Origin: Dendrobium chrysotoxum
Lineage: Eukaryota > Streptophyta > Magnoliopsida > Asparagales > Orchidaceae
Reading direction: 5' to 3'
Length of the DNA stretch: 64,000 nucleotides
Assembly: GCA_019925795.1 (NCBI GenBank)
Contig: CM034300.1
Location: forward strand, 54,294,873 to 54,358,872
Positions within the stretch are counted from its first letter, which is position 1; the number at the start of each line of letters is the position of its first letter. A program made the position numbers and the translations under genes. The notes under the pieces are model-generated. The model saw only the letters and a list, made by a program, of their open reading frames with translations. It did not search any database and had not been told where the DNA came from. Shown in pieces: positions 35,892 through 46,271 of the stretch.

Positions 35892-36568
35892 CGGTTCTTT
35901 AACAACGTCAGTGCTCGACGCTAACTGTTGGATCGCCTTCCGTTTTGAATCAACGGCTCAGATCGAGCCGTATAGCAGGCGGAGCAGCGGATGGAGATCC
36001 ACGGTTGATCCGAACCGCGAAACAGCGGAATCTCGACTGTTGGTCCTAAGATTGACGGTTCTGATCTCGCCCAATTGCATGCGGACTTCTCCCGAAGTCC
36101 TAACCCTATTTTCGTCTCGTTCTCGCGATCTACTTTATGGAATCGAATGAAATTTTAAACGTATGGTCTAAACGTGAAGAGCATTCATGTGGGCATGATT
36201 TTGTGGTCTAAAATGCGGTATGAACAGTGCTAATTAGATCTAGGTGTTTCTAACTAGGGTCAGGGTTTTTACCTAATCCACACGGTGGATTCAGGAGATC
36301 TTGGGCTCTCTGAGCTTGTAGACTGTCCACGAATGATTCTCCTATTGAACTCGAGCCTTGATACATTTTGGATCGACGGGAAATAGGCTTGAAAAGGATT
36401 TGATCTCGGTTGGCCGGAGATCTCACCGCTAGCGGCCTTTGACCGGTGGATTTGAACTTGGAAAGGGTGGAGGAGGATTGTGGGAGTTCTCACACCAAGG
36501 GTCTCGGGCTAAGGAGTCTTGGAGCAAGAGAAAGGGTGAAGAGATCCTTAGAGAACCCTAACTTCTCC

Positions 36569-36576
36569 TATTTAAA
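36569..36576 (-). promoter_or_regulatory. TATA-like box of gypsy LTR (copy 2)
   Basis: The minus strand reads TTTAAATAGG just downstream of ATATATTTAGGG. The leader below it on the minus strand is CT-rich, as plant 5' leaders often are, and the TTGAC array lies 130-380 bp upstream. Confidence 0.5.
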
Positions 36577-36703
36577 GCCCTAAATATATTATGGACGGTT
36601 GGGATTAGATCCAGATGTAATTAGGAGGGAAAAAATTGAACTTAGGCTGTGGGTGGGTCCAAGGGCCATTAAGAGAGGTTTCAAATGGCTTAAATGCCAT
36701 TGA

Positions 36704-36950
36704 TTTGACCTAATTAGGTCAAAGTTGACCAAGGGAGACTTGGGTTGACTAGGTCAAGGGTTGACCTAGTCAACCCAGTCAATTAGGTCCAAGGATAGGG
36801 GAATATGAGTCTAGGGGAAGGGTTTGAAATGATTAGGCTTTGATTTGACCCATTAAGGGCTAATGGGTCAACCTGGGTTGACTTGGTCAACCAGATTGAC
36901 CCAAGGCCTGGGCCTGAGCCCAATGGGTCAAGCTTGACCAACTAATCCCA
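36704..36950. promoter_or_regulatory. Dense TTGAC (W-box core) array in gypsy U3, copy 2
   Basis: About 15 TTGAC/GTCAA cores in 250 bp, many head-to-head (GGGTTGACCTAGTCAACCC; GGTTGACTTGGTCAACC). W-box cores are WRKY targets; stress-inducible LTR transcription is a plausible reading, not shown. Confidence 0.6.
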
Positions 36951-37350
36951 GTGGAGGGATCTTTGGGAGAATTCAAGGTCAACACATAAAATATTTATCT
37001 TCATATGAATCATAATATCAATTAATTTCATTAATTTACATGTAAGAGAACTTTCATTCTAGGAATCTAAATTCTAGTTTCATGGACTAGCTCTTTGCCC
37101 ACATCCATCCATGATGTGGGAACCCTTACCTATTTAACACTGGCCCCGGGTGCCAATACAGCAGCCCTTGCACACTTCTTGTTGTATTCATGCCATACAT
37201 TGCATCACTTCCAAGGAAAGCCCTAGCATTAATACAATGTATTAAATGATTCATGTCACTAGTATTCGACAAATTTTATGTTGGTCATCGACTACCTAAC
37301 GCAACCCTCAACTTTTCTTATCCAGTACTTGGGACCTGGCAATGAAAGTG

Positions 37351-37436
37351 TTTAATACAAAAAGTTTTTTGAAAAAGAAAATTTTGTACTAAAAAGTTGC
37401 TTAGAAAATACTAAGAAAGCTGTCCCAAACAAAACC
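37351..37436. mobile_element. Tourist-like MITE, right part
   Basis: It ends AAGAAAGCTGTCCCAAACAA followed by AACC and TTA (37437-37439). The left end is not recognisable. Confidence 0.5.
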
Positions 37437-37439
37437 TTA

Positions 37440-37617
37440 GTATTTTGCATTTCAAACTGCAATCACAGTTTCTGTTTCGCTATGGCTTTTCTCAAAAAAT
37501 TTTAAGTAATTTTTGCGTTAGGAACTGCTTTTTTACATTAGCTTTCAAAAAATTATTTTCCTCACAACAGCTCTGTAATCATCTTTATAGAAAGCTTCAT
37601 CCATCCAAAACAGACTC
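37440..37617. mobile_element. Tourist-like MITE, second subtype
   Basis: A 178-bp block similar to 39600-39781 (GCAATCACAG, TTAGGAACTGCTTT, CATCCAAAACAGACTC end), flanked by TTA on both sides, each shared with a neighbouring MITE. Confidence 0.55.
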
Positions 37618-37620
37618 TTA

Positions 37621-38561
37621 GGCTTCATTTTGGACAGTTTTCTTACTACTTTCAAAAGCAATTTTTTAATACAAAAATTTATTAAATAAAAAATTTTTTG
37701 TAATAGAAAGCTGTATCAGAAAATAATAAGAAAGCTGTCCCAAATAGGGCTGCAAGTGAACCGAGCGTTTGATGAGCTACTCAGGGCTCGGCTCGATAAG
37801 AGCTCATTTATGTTCTTTTGATAATGTAAATGAACAAGCTTGAACAAGTTTGACAATACTCGATAGCTAAATAAACAATCTTGAAAAACTTGGTGTTCAG
37901 CTCATTTATGTTCACGAACAACATCGTTTAGAGCTCGTGAATATGCTCATTAAGAAGCTCGATTATACCTTATTTAATTAAGAATAAATATTATATCATA
38001 TTTGACTAATAAGATAATTAACATTGTTTACTTATTTTAAATTATTGTTTAAAAGATATTTAATGTTATTTATCTATTATAAATTATAAACAAACATTAT
38101 TTAACTAATAAGATATTTATATATTTATATATTTTTTAAATTACTTGATAATTAATATTTTTTTAATCTTCTTAACTCCCGCACTTCCGCCTCTCTATCT
38201 CTCTCCTCGTTTTGCATTTTTAACTCCCACCCACCTGCTTCTCTCTCTCCTCTGTGGCCACAGGAAAACCCAAAAAAAATGGTGGTTTAGTCCCACACCA
38301 CGGAATAAAATAAGCTTTTGCACTATATATTGAGCTATAATGGCCAATGCTGTTGACATGAAGCGAGCTGGGCACGATAGTCAGGGCGGGCTGCTGTAAA
38401 ACAGCTCATTTTTAAATGAGCTCGAGCTTGAATAACTATTGAAGAAGCTCGACAAGCTGCGAGCCGAGCTTGAACACGTTTTTGAGAAATGAACTCGAAC
38501 TCGAACATGCCTAAGCTCGACTCAGTTCGGTTCGTTTGCAGCCCTAGTCCCAAATGAAGCA
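37621..38561. mobile_element. Tourist-like MITE, split by a hAT element
   Basis: The left terminus GGCTTCATTTTGGACAG and the right terminus (reversed GCTTCATTTGGGACAGC) form inverted repeats flanked by TTA at 37618-37620 and 38562-38564. Without the insert it is about 131 bp. A three-base TTA/TAA duplication and GGCTT-type ends fit the PIF/Harbinger Tourist group. Confidence 0.7.
37745..38546. mobile_element. Non-autonomous hAT-like element, 8-bp target duplication
   Basis: An 802-bp element with TAGGGCTGCAA at the left and its inverse TTTGCAGCCCTA at the right, flanked by GTCCCAAA on both sides (37737-37744, 38547-38554). Subterminal regions are rich in GAGCTCG/GGCTCG words. An 8-bp duplication with TAGGG ends is characteristic of the hAT superfamily. 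No transposase is encoded. Confidence 0.88.
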
Positions 38562-38807
38562 TTAGTCTCTTTGTTTTGGCAAACAATTAACTCTCTAGTC
38601 GAGTGCATGCTTGTGCTTATTCTCCTCGCCTATCCTTTACCAGACCCTTGTCCCTCGCCAGTGAGTCGATCAGCTCTTCTGTCATTTATATGTGATTTTC
38701 TCAGTTATAAAATTGCTTTAAGCTTTAAATAAATTGAAGTAAATATAAAAAATGATGTGAACTGCCCATACGAAGAATTATATGCCTTCGACTAAAGTAT
38801 AGAATTC

Positions 38808-38938
38808 ACACAGCTCACCTTGACTTATTGGTTGAGAGCTTAGGCTACCAACTATGAGGTCTTGGATTCGAGTCTTTGTGTATGTGATGTGTGTGTGAGT
38901 TTGCCTTAATTGACATAAATATCCGGGTAAAAAAAAAC
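38808..38938 (+). mobile_element. tRNA-derived SINE with 11-bp target duplication
   Basis: About 131 bp, with a tRNA-like head (TGGTTGAGAGCTTAGG resembling an A box; GGATTCGAGTC resembling a B box) and an A-rich tail (GGGTAAAAAAAAAC). It is flanked by GTATAGAATTC (38797-38807) and GTATCGAATTC (38939-38949), an 11-bp duplication with one mismatch. It has no coding capacity and is mobilised by LINE enzymes in known families. Confidence 0.75.
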
Positions 38939-38949
38939 GTATCGAATTC

Positions 38950-39451
38950 TTTAAGGGTTGAATATCCTTCACTTCTTAATTATTAGATCACGCATGACTA
39001 AAGAAATTGGCTTTGCACATTTTTTGCCTTGTGTCACTTGGCCCTAATAAATTAATCACGCGACCTCAGCATGTAAATCACCACTTAATCAATTTGAATC
39101 CTGAGAAGCTTAATCTATCCATCCTATAATTATTTTGTTTAGGTGAACCGCATCATAGACCTCTTTGATAAATGCGTATTACCGCTCGGCACTTGTCAGT
39201 ATATTGCGCATTCAGATCGTAATCTTGAATATAAAGCATTTGTGTCACCGCAAAGAGCTTTCTAAAAAGCTGCTTGAGTCATTTGGCCTCCACGCCTCCC
39301 AAAGAAGTCAAATGCACACAATACCACACATTCATTGTGTATAAAAAAAACTTATTTTTAACTTGGAAAAATATATATCTTTAAAACTGTATTGATTTTT
39401 TTCTTACAAAGATTTTGTTGCTTTAGAAAAAAATATTTATTATAATATAAC
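38950..39451. other. Intergenic, nothing recognised
   Basis: AT-rich sequence between the SINE and the next MITE pair. No gene, RNA or repeat family is supported. Confidence 0.5.
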
Positions 39452-39454
39452 TTA

Positions 39455-39576
39455 GGTTTCGTTTGTGACGACTTTCTTACGGCTTCTTAAAACAGCTTTC
39501 AAGTATAAAAATTTTAATTTTTTGTTCAAAAAAACTAATTTAAGAAACAATAATAAAGCCGTCCCAAAAAGAAGCC
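39455..39576. mobile_element. Tourist-like MITE
   Basis: A 122-bp element, GGTTTCGTTTGTGACGAC to GCCGTCCCAAAAAGAAGCC, flanked by TTA at 39452-39454 and 39577-39579. Confidence 0.75.
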
Positions 39577-39579
39577 TTA

Positions 39580-39781
39580 GGCTTCGTTTTGGACAGATTT
39601 CTTGCTGTTTTGTTTTAAAGATTACAATCATAGCTTTTGTTCGGTCATTATTTTTTAACTTCTTTTAATAAATTTTTGTTTTAGGAAGTGCTTTCTATAG
39701 AGTTTTTAAGAAATTAATTTTTCCTTAATAAGAGCTTTATAACTAATTTTATAAAAAGCGGCAGTCATCCTAAACGAACTC
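39580..39781. mobile_element. Tourist-like MITE, second subtype, abutting the first
   Basis: Starts GGCTTCGTTTTGGACAG and ends CATCCTAAACGAACTC, followed by TTA (39782-39784). It shares the TTA at 39577-39579 with the preceding MITE and resembles 37440-37617 internally. Confidence 0.65.
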
Positions 39782-39784
39782 TTA

Positions 39785-40759
39785 AACTAAATAAAAAATA
39801 TTTTTCATTGATATTTTCATCTAATAAAAATTATATATATATATATATTAGACTATGATGATTTGGTTGAGTAATTTTGGTCAATTTCTTGGAGGGACAA
39901 TTCTTCCAGGAGCAGGAATCCTGAACGCTATTATTAAGTGTTTTCTCTAATTTGTGGCACTCGCTAGTTTGAAGACTTTTTTCATGATGAAATAAGATTA
40001 AACAACAAATAATTCTTACGCAACTTCTCGTATTTGGTAGACTTTGATGCATGTTATGGCGCATGAGAGTGCAAAATAGTATAAAAGAGGTGTTCGTTTA
40101 GTCATTTTATTTAATTTATGTGACCTCTGAAAGAGAAAGGTTTATATTTGTTTGTATTTATTTTATTTGTATTAAATTCCAACCATAGCAAGCTTTAATA
40201 AAATCTAACAAGTCTTCGAAGAAAAAATTAAACATCTAATTTTTCTATCCCTGTTGTGTGCTAAAACATTTGTGATGTATTACCTTTGATTGAAGTTCCA
40301 ACACATACACAGATAAAAGATAATTGTAGGAAACACTTGAGTTTTTATGTTAAAAGCCCATTAAAGGGTGAAATTATGAGCTTGAGCTATTTTTTTATAA
40401 TTCCACTAGTATTTTTTTAAATTTAAAAGTGATACATTTCCATTTGACTAAAGAATGTGTTGGTAAAATATAGTAGACTTTAACTATAACGAATATATTT
40501 TGTGGTGGAGTTTAGAAGAGCCCTATGATATGGTAGTTTTTTTTCATGAGATCATTTTTTTTATTTATTTTGTTGTACTTCTTTAAGGGCGAGAGAGCAG
40601 AGTCTAAGAAGTTTAGTATACATCCTATTATTGGCATTTGGAGCAAGAGTTGATAGCATGCAATAGTCTTATGGGTGATAACATGTGTTAACCTTGTTGG
40701 TAAAGGCAAGTGATAAAGTTAGTAGGCCTTGTTGTAGCTAGGAAACAACAGACAGAGGA
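39785..40759. other. Intergenic, nothing recognised
   Basis: AT-rich with a short (TA)n run at 39836-39848. No supported gene. Confidence 0.5.
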
Positions 40760-42090
40760 ACATCATCGAGCACTAGTGGTCAAAGGATCAAAGTCGAGAA
40801 ATTTTAATGACCATAATGGTCTGGACACAATGATTGATGGATCATGGTCGGGTAATAGTGGCTAGAGAATTATTGTTGGATAATAGTGGTTGGAGGACCA
40901 TGCTTGGGTGATGATAATTTAATGATCATATATAATTAGGCAATAGCCGTTAGAGGGCCATTGTTAGGTGATGGTGGGCAAAAGACATGGTTTGGAAATG
41001 ATGATCAAAGGAATATGAACAGGTGACTGTGGTAAGGTGACATTAATTGGAGGAACTTGGTTGGACGATGGTGGAAAGAGGATCACTATCAGGCAATAAT
41101 GGTTGAATGACCATAGTTGGGAAATGGTGGTTGAAGGAGTATATAGTCTGAGGATGGTGGTCAGAGGACTGTAGTCAGGAGAAGATGATCAAATGATTGA
41201 AGTCGTGCAATAATATTGAGAGGATTGATGTTGGGTGAGGTTGGTTAGAGGATCAAAGTTGCATAGTGGGGGTCATACGATCATAGTTGGGCAGTGATGG
41301 TCAGATGAATGTTGTTGGATGGCAGTGATTGGAAGACTGTAGTAGGCAATAGCAGTTGGAGAACTAATGTTGGGTGATGATGGTCAGATGAACATAGTTG
41401 GCTGATGATGGTTAGAGGTTTACAGTTAGATGATCGTGGTTAAATAAATATAATCATATGATGATGATCAAAGGACTCTAGTCAAATAATAGTTGTTAGA
41501 GGATTGCAGTAGGGAGACAGTAGTTAGAGGATAACGGTGGTGAAATCACCATAGTTGGATGTTGGTGGTTTGAGGATAATGATCAAGTGATGCAAAATAA
41601 AGGACTATAGTCATGCGATGGTGGTTGGAGGACCATAATCGAATGACAGTGATTGGAGGATTTAAGTCAGGTAATGGTAATCAAAGCATCGTAGTCAAGT
41701 AATGATGGTTGGAGGACTATAGTGGTATAATGATTGTTGGAGGATCATAGTCAGATGATGGCTGTCAAAATACTATAATTTAGTAAGAAATAATGTTTGG
41801 AGGATTAAAAGTTAGCAATTATGGTTAGATGATTGTAGTTGGGGGATAAAGATCAGAGGATTATACTTAAGCGATGATGGTTAGCAGACAATAGTAGCAC
41901 GACAGTGGTGGGAGGATCGAAGTCAGGCAACGAAGGTTAGAGAACTTGGGTTGTATGATACCGGTGGGATAATTGTAATAAGACAATCATGGTCTAAGTA
42001 TTGTAGTTGACAAATAGTGGTTTACGATGTTGTCTGGTGATAATTCAACTATGATGATTCAACTATGATCCAATGGCAACTATCGAGCAA
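40760..42090. repeat. Degenerate ~29-bp minisatellite, about 45 copies
   Basis: The unit is approximately GATAGTGGTTGGAGGACCAT plus AGTTGGGC, seen with spacings of 28-30 bp (for example starts near 40851, 40880, 40909, 40940, 40969). It is strand-asymmetric, G/T-rich on the plus strand. Frames are closed throughout. It does not resemble the neighbouring transposons. Confidence 0.8.
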
Positions 42091-43400
42091 TGGTCTGAGG
42101 GTGGTGGTAAGCGAGGGCCTAATAGTGGCACTTGAGTCGAGATATGAGATTCTTTAAGTCTTTGAGCTTAGTTGAATTTCAAGAAAAGAGTCTAAGCCCA
42201 CCAACTATCCCCATTATAGAGAATGGGGTCAATTTATAGATTTTTTAGGGTGACATACCCATAAATACATATAAAACCTATAACACTCTATCAAACACCT
42301 ATATCAATTCCCTTGATCAACATCAAAGACTACTTTTAAAATTCAAGTGGCATAATGGTGTCAAAATTAAGTGATCTTGGACTTAGTAGATTTATCTTAT
42401 CGAGACACTTGATTTGACGGTAAGCATGTCATATTTGATTATCACTTGATCACTAAAATTATATTTTGGACTTTTGAAATATGCTTCAAGTGCTTAATTT
42501 ATTCTCATTTAGAGTTAGATGCGATCACTTTTAGTGCCAATGAGTTTGCTCCCACAAGAAGGTTGATTTGAATATAAGTTTGTTGAAATTGTAGTTCAAA
42601 TAATCTTAAATTTAATTTCATAAGTTTTAAGAGATTCAGGACCAATCAATTCATTTTTTAGAACATATCAATTGCCCAAATTTTTGGATATCAAAGCTTG
42701 TCATCAGAAAACATATATTTAATAATTTTAAAATTTTTGTGGTGTAAAATTATAATTTCCAAAAAATTACATATTCTTATCTCTCCCTCGACATCAATGT
42801 GGACTTCCTCTCGGGGTCATATACTAAATAAAATATTATTAATTGTATTTTCAACTTTTCATGAAGTTGATGCATTAATTAGAGCAAAATTATTGAAAAA
42901 TGTTAATCAATGTATTCAAAATTGCCCAAAATTTTGTAGTATAGGCTCTTTGGGCTTTAAAAATACAAAAAATAAAATTGAAGTGTTAAAAAATAGTCAT
43001 GGGGACTCTAAAAAGTTTGAATCAACTGTTCAAGTTGAAAAAGCGGTTTGTCACTAAAAATGCAGTTTGTCACTAGTCATCAACACTATCGTCGTACATG
43101 GGCATACAATGCCCTCCCTTGGGCACTTTGTGTGCGTGTTTTCGTGCCCAATTTTGAGTTTTGATTTATGCACCAATTTGGCTTTCAAGTAATTGTAATA
43201 ATAAATTTTAAAATATTTTATTAATTAATATCTATTTTTAATTTTTTTGAAATGGAAAAAATTAATTTAGGCTGCAAAACTAAAAAAAAAAATTTTCAAA
43301 ATAAATTTCTAATTTTTCTCCTTTATGAATCTATAAATACCAACCTTGAGGCTAATGAAAGCCATGGTTCTCTTTACATGCTCCAATTTTCTCTTGTAAT
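42091..43400. other. Intergenic, no gene supported
   Basis: Unique-looking AT-rich sequence. The longest open frame (42698-43057) has no recognisable motif and biased low-complexity composition, so I do not call it a gene. Confidence 0.5.
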
Positions 43401-44020
43401 ATGCTTGGTGGGAGTTTAGAAGTCATTATCATTAAAGCTTGAAGCTCTATGATAAGGTCTTGGTCTTTCATTAAAAAAGGAGTTGACTAGCATTATCAGA
43501 TGGATTGAGTTTGGAGGATCATAGATCTCTTATTAGGTTCTAATTTTTTTTTTCATAAAAGGTGGAAACTAACCTCTAAGAATTTAAAAATTATTAGAGG
43601 TGATCTAGGCCCATACTTCCTATAATGAGGCTCTAGTTTTCCCTTGATAAAGATGTTCACTATCCTTATTAGATGGATTGAGTTTGGGGGGACACAATTC
43701 TCTTAGCAAGATCTTTTTTTTTTTTTGAAGAAAAGATTAAAACCATCATGTAGGAGTTTAAAAATTATTAAATGTGATTAAGTCCTGTAGTCCTTACGGT
43801 GAGGCTCACATCTTCCCATGAAAGAGGCATTGATTATTCTTATTAAATGAATAGAGTTTAAAGGCCAATGGTTCTCTTAAAAGGCTCTAATTTTTCTCTA
43901 TAAAAGGTAGAAAGAATTTTTTTAATAAGAGTTCAATCATTAGAGGTCATCAAGGCTTATAGTATATATGACAAGGCTTTTGTCCTCGCTTGAAAGAAGA
44001 GTTGATTGTCCTCACCAACT
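43400..44020. repeat. ~174-bp tandem repeat, three to four copies
   Basis: The block ATTAGATGGATTGAGTTTGG recurs near 43502, 43675 and 43849 (spacings 173 and 174), with accompanying GAGGCTC, TCTCTTA, TTTAAAAATTATTA and GGTGAT blocks. Non-coding. Confidence 0.75.
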
Positions 44021-45050
44021 ACAGGAGGTTGACCTTATTGTTAACATAAGGTCAAACTCTTTCTTCCTTCACTTTTCCTTAGCATTTTGGTCATCCTAAC
44101 CTAGTATAGATCCAAAACCTATGGATTCTATGAGGCAACCTAAGGACCTAGCTTGAGGCCACACCTAGACCGAATGAGTTTTTCTAAAGGTCTTCAAAGG
44201 TCTCATCTCGTGCCCCCTTCATACCTTTAAATCAAACCCTACAGTTAACCCTTACACATAAAGCCTCATTGGTTATATTTGACCAAGCCCATCTCCAACA
44301 CCTTGAGATTGAACTAAACCATTCCAAAGTGAAAGTTAGATAGGGATGTTAAGCCCTGATGAACTAGTCCCGAGGCTAACCAAGAGGGGGGTGAATTGGT
44401 TATTTAAAAATTCGAGAGCAACAGAAAAAATCTTTTCGATGATTTGCAGCGGAAATAAGAAAATACATAAACGAAAAGATCAACCACAGATTTCACCCAA
44501 GCAGATAATAATAGGAAACTAAAGTGCATAAAATAATCAGAAAGAATACACCAGATTTTATAGTGGATCGGTCAACTTGAACTACGTCCACTCCCAGGAG
44601 CCTCTCCTCCGGGTATTGCACTAACACAAAAGTGACTCTCCTTCTGCTCCCACAGCAAAGTGGAGAAGCCTGTACACAACTCCTTTCCACCAACCCGGTG
44701 AGGCAGAGAACCATAACTCCTTTTGCTTCCTTATGAAGCAGGCAGAGAACCCGGACTCCTTTCGCTTCCTCCTAAAGCAGGCAGAGAACCTGAACTCATT
44801 TCGCTTCCTCCTGAAGTGGGCAGAGAACCCAGATCTTCTTGCAAACGATCCTCCCATAGAAAGCCCCGACAAGATGAGAGACGATGAACGGAGAAGATGA
44901 CTCTGATCCTTGCTTGGAGATACCTTTGTGAATCCCTCACAAACTCCCCCTCACAAGATCCTCTCTCTCTCTCCCCAAACTCTCTCTCTCTCTAGGGTTT
45001 CTCTGTAAAAAAAAGTGACAAAAATTTTTTCTTGTTGGAAGAAAAAGATC

Positions 45051-45057
45051 TTTTATA
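45051..45057 (-). promoter_or_regulatory. TATA box of SIRE-type LTR
   Basis: The minus strand reads CCTATAAAAGATC immediately downstream of the U3 palindrome array and about 60 bp upstream of GA-rich leader sequence. In the other LTR the same site has decayed to TATAATA (near 54925). Confidence 0.65.
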
Positions 45058-45089
45058 GGAGGGCTCAAAATTTACTCTAAATCTCAACT

Positions 45090-45760
45090 AGTCGGCCAAT
45101 ATCGTCCAGGACAATCTATAGATCGTCATGTACGATAAGTTCAAAATCACCTATTTCATCCTGGACTATCTAGCTCTTTTGGACGATTAGTAAAAAAAAT
45201 TATTCACATCGTCCCGTACGATTCTGCGATCTTTCGGGATGATTAGTATAAATTTAGGAATTTCGTCCAGAAGACCGCTTTGGTCATCCATAGGAACTTG
45301 TGCTGGACGACCTAAAAATGACTTGATCGTCTAGGACGATATTGATATCGTCCTGTACGATTAGTTCAAAAAGTGTAAAAATCATCCTGATCACTGCTCT
45401 GGACGTACAGCTGAAACACACTAGACGATCACGATTGTCCCGGACGATGATCGTATCAATTAAATATTAATTACTTTCCTTAATCACCAAACGAATTTAG
45501 GCATGATTGTACTGGATCGTCCAGGACGTTACACGTATCGTCCGGAACGATCAGATCAAATCTCTAAAAATAAAACTTGCCTAACTTGATCCGGCGGCTG
45601 AGAATTTTTGATTTGAGTCTATCGTCCCGTACGATGTATGGATCGTCCAGGACGATCGGCTTAATCATATAGACTTAACTTGGTCGCCCTAATTAGGGTT
45701 TCTGTTTTCACTTGATTATTCAGGACGATGTAATATCATCCAGGATGATCTGAACAAAAA
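45090..45760. repeat. U3 array of 15-bp palindromes (ATCGTCC-N-GGACGAT)
   Basis: About a dozen full or half palindromes, such as GATCGTCCAGGACGATC, ATCGTCCTGTACGATTAG and ATCGTCCCGTACGAT, with variable spacers; TAGTTCAAA often follows. It lies directly upstream of the TATA box on the minus strand. Confidence 0.85.
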
Positions 45761-45995
45761 TTGAACAGAACCTCTAATTCACTCGAGCTCTCCCCCTAAG
45801 TGTGTGTGTGCAAGGTTACTTGGCTAGGGGATCAGTTAAAAGAAAATATTACATTTAGACACACTTCGACCCGATCTTGAGTTGGCTTGAGTTGCTTTTG
45901 ATCTTTTGTACCTGACATGGGTTAGCCAAGCAAAATAGAATACAAACATATTTGTCATCATAAAAACTATACTTTTTGAAACCAGATTTGCAACA

Positions 45996-46009
45996 ATCTC
46001 CCCCTTTTT
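45996..46009 (-). other. SIRE-type polypurine tract
   Basis: The minus strand reads AAAAAGGGGGAGAT directly before the LTR start TGTTGC. The same tract precedes the shorter element's LTR at 58617. Confidence 0.85.
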
Positions 46010-46271
46010 GATGATGACAAACATTAGTGCAATAGTTTAAAATAAAATAACCAGGAGTTGACCAACGAACATACGAAAAATAAATATCTTTCTAAATTTC
46101 ACTGAACAATTAGAACAGTACATGAAAATAACTACAAATGAAATAAACAACACAAAATAAGATCAATACATAAAACAAAAACTACTACAACTAACTCCCC
46201 CTTTTGACATCACAAAAAAGGAGGAGGAACAGAATCAACAGTACAGATAGAAAATAGCACAAAATATAAAA

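Larger units (their letters stand above)
30528..37350 (-). mobile_element. Gypsy LTR/leader family B, copy 2
   Basis: Largely non-coding sequence sharing ordered blocks with 6300-10312 (see that entry), with the same minus-strand arrangement of TTGAC array, TATA-like box and long AT-rich downstream part. It includes a microsatellite-like AT tract (34960-35560) and a GC-rich inverted-repeat cluster (35802-35891). 30528-31400 is GC-richer and has no match that I recognise. No gag or pol is visible, so it may be a solo or truncated element. Boundaries are approximate. Confidence 0.5.
44330..45995 (-). repeat. SIRE-type 3' LTR
   Basis: 1666 bp. On the minus strand it begins TGTTGCAAATCTGG and ends AACTTTCA. 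Landmarks: a GTGTGTGTGCAAGG block near 45805, a U3 palindrome array 45090-45760, TATA box 45051-45057, CT-rich tracts 44955-44995 and an AG-rich internally repetitive region 44640-44830. Confidence 0.9.

Noticed and set aside
35818..36150. 110-codon plus-strand frame in GC-richer DNA
   Set aside because: Lies in the inferred LTR/leader of a gypsy element, begins within the palindrome cluster and has no recognisable domain.
38808..38938. A functional tRNA gene
   Set aside because: No cloverleaf with a complete acceptor stem could be drawn; the A-rich tail and flanking duplication point to a SINE.
42698..43057. 119-codon plus-strand frame
   Set aside because: Composition is biased to Lys/Ile/Leu/Ser with no motif, start context or neighbouring exons; probably chance.
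44493..44940. Minus-strand frames with Ser/Arg-rich repeats in both SIRE-type LTRs (also 54364-54850)
   Set aside because: They fall in the R/U5 part of LTRs and come from AGGCAGAGAACC-type DNA repeats; no evidence of translation.
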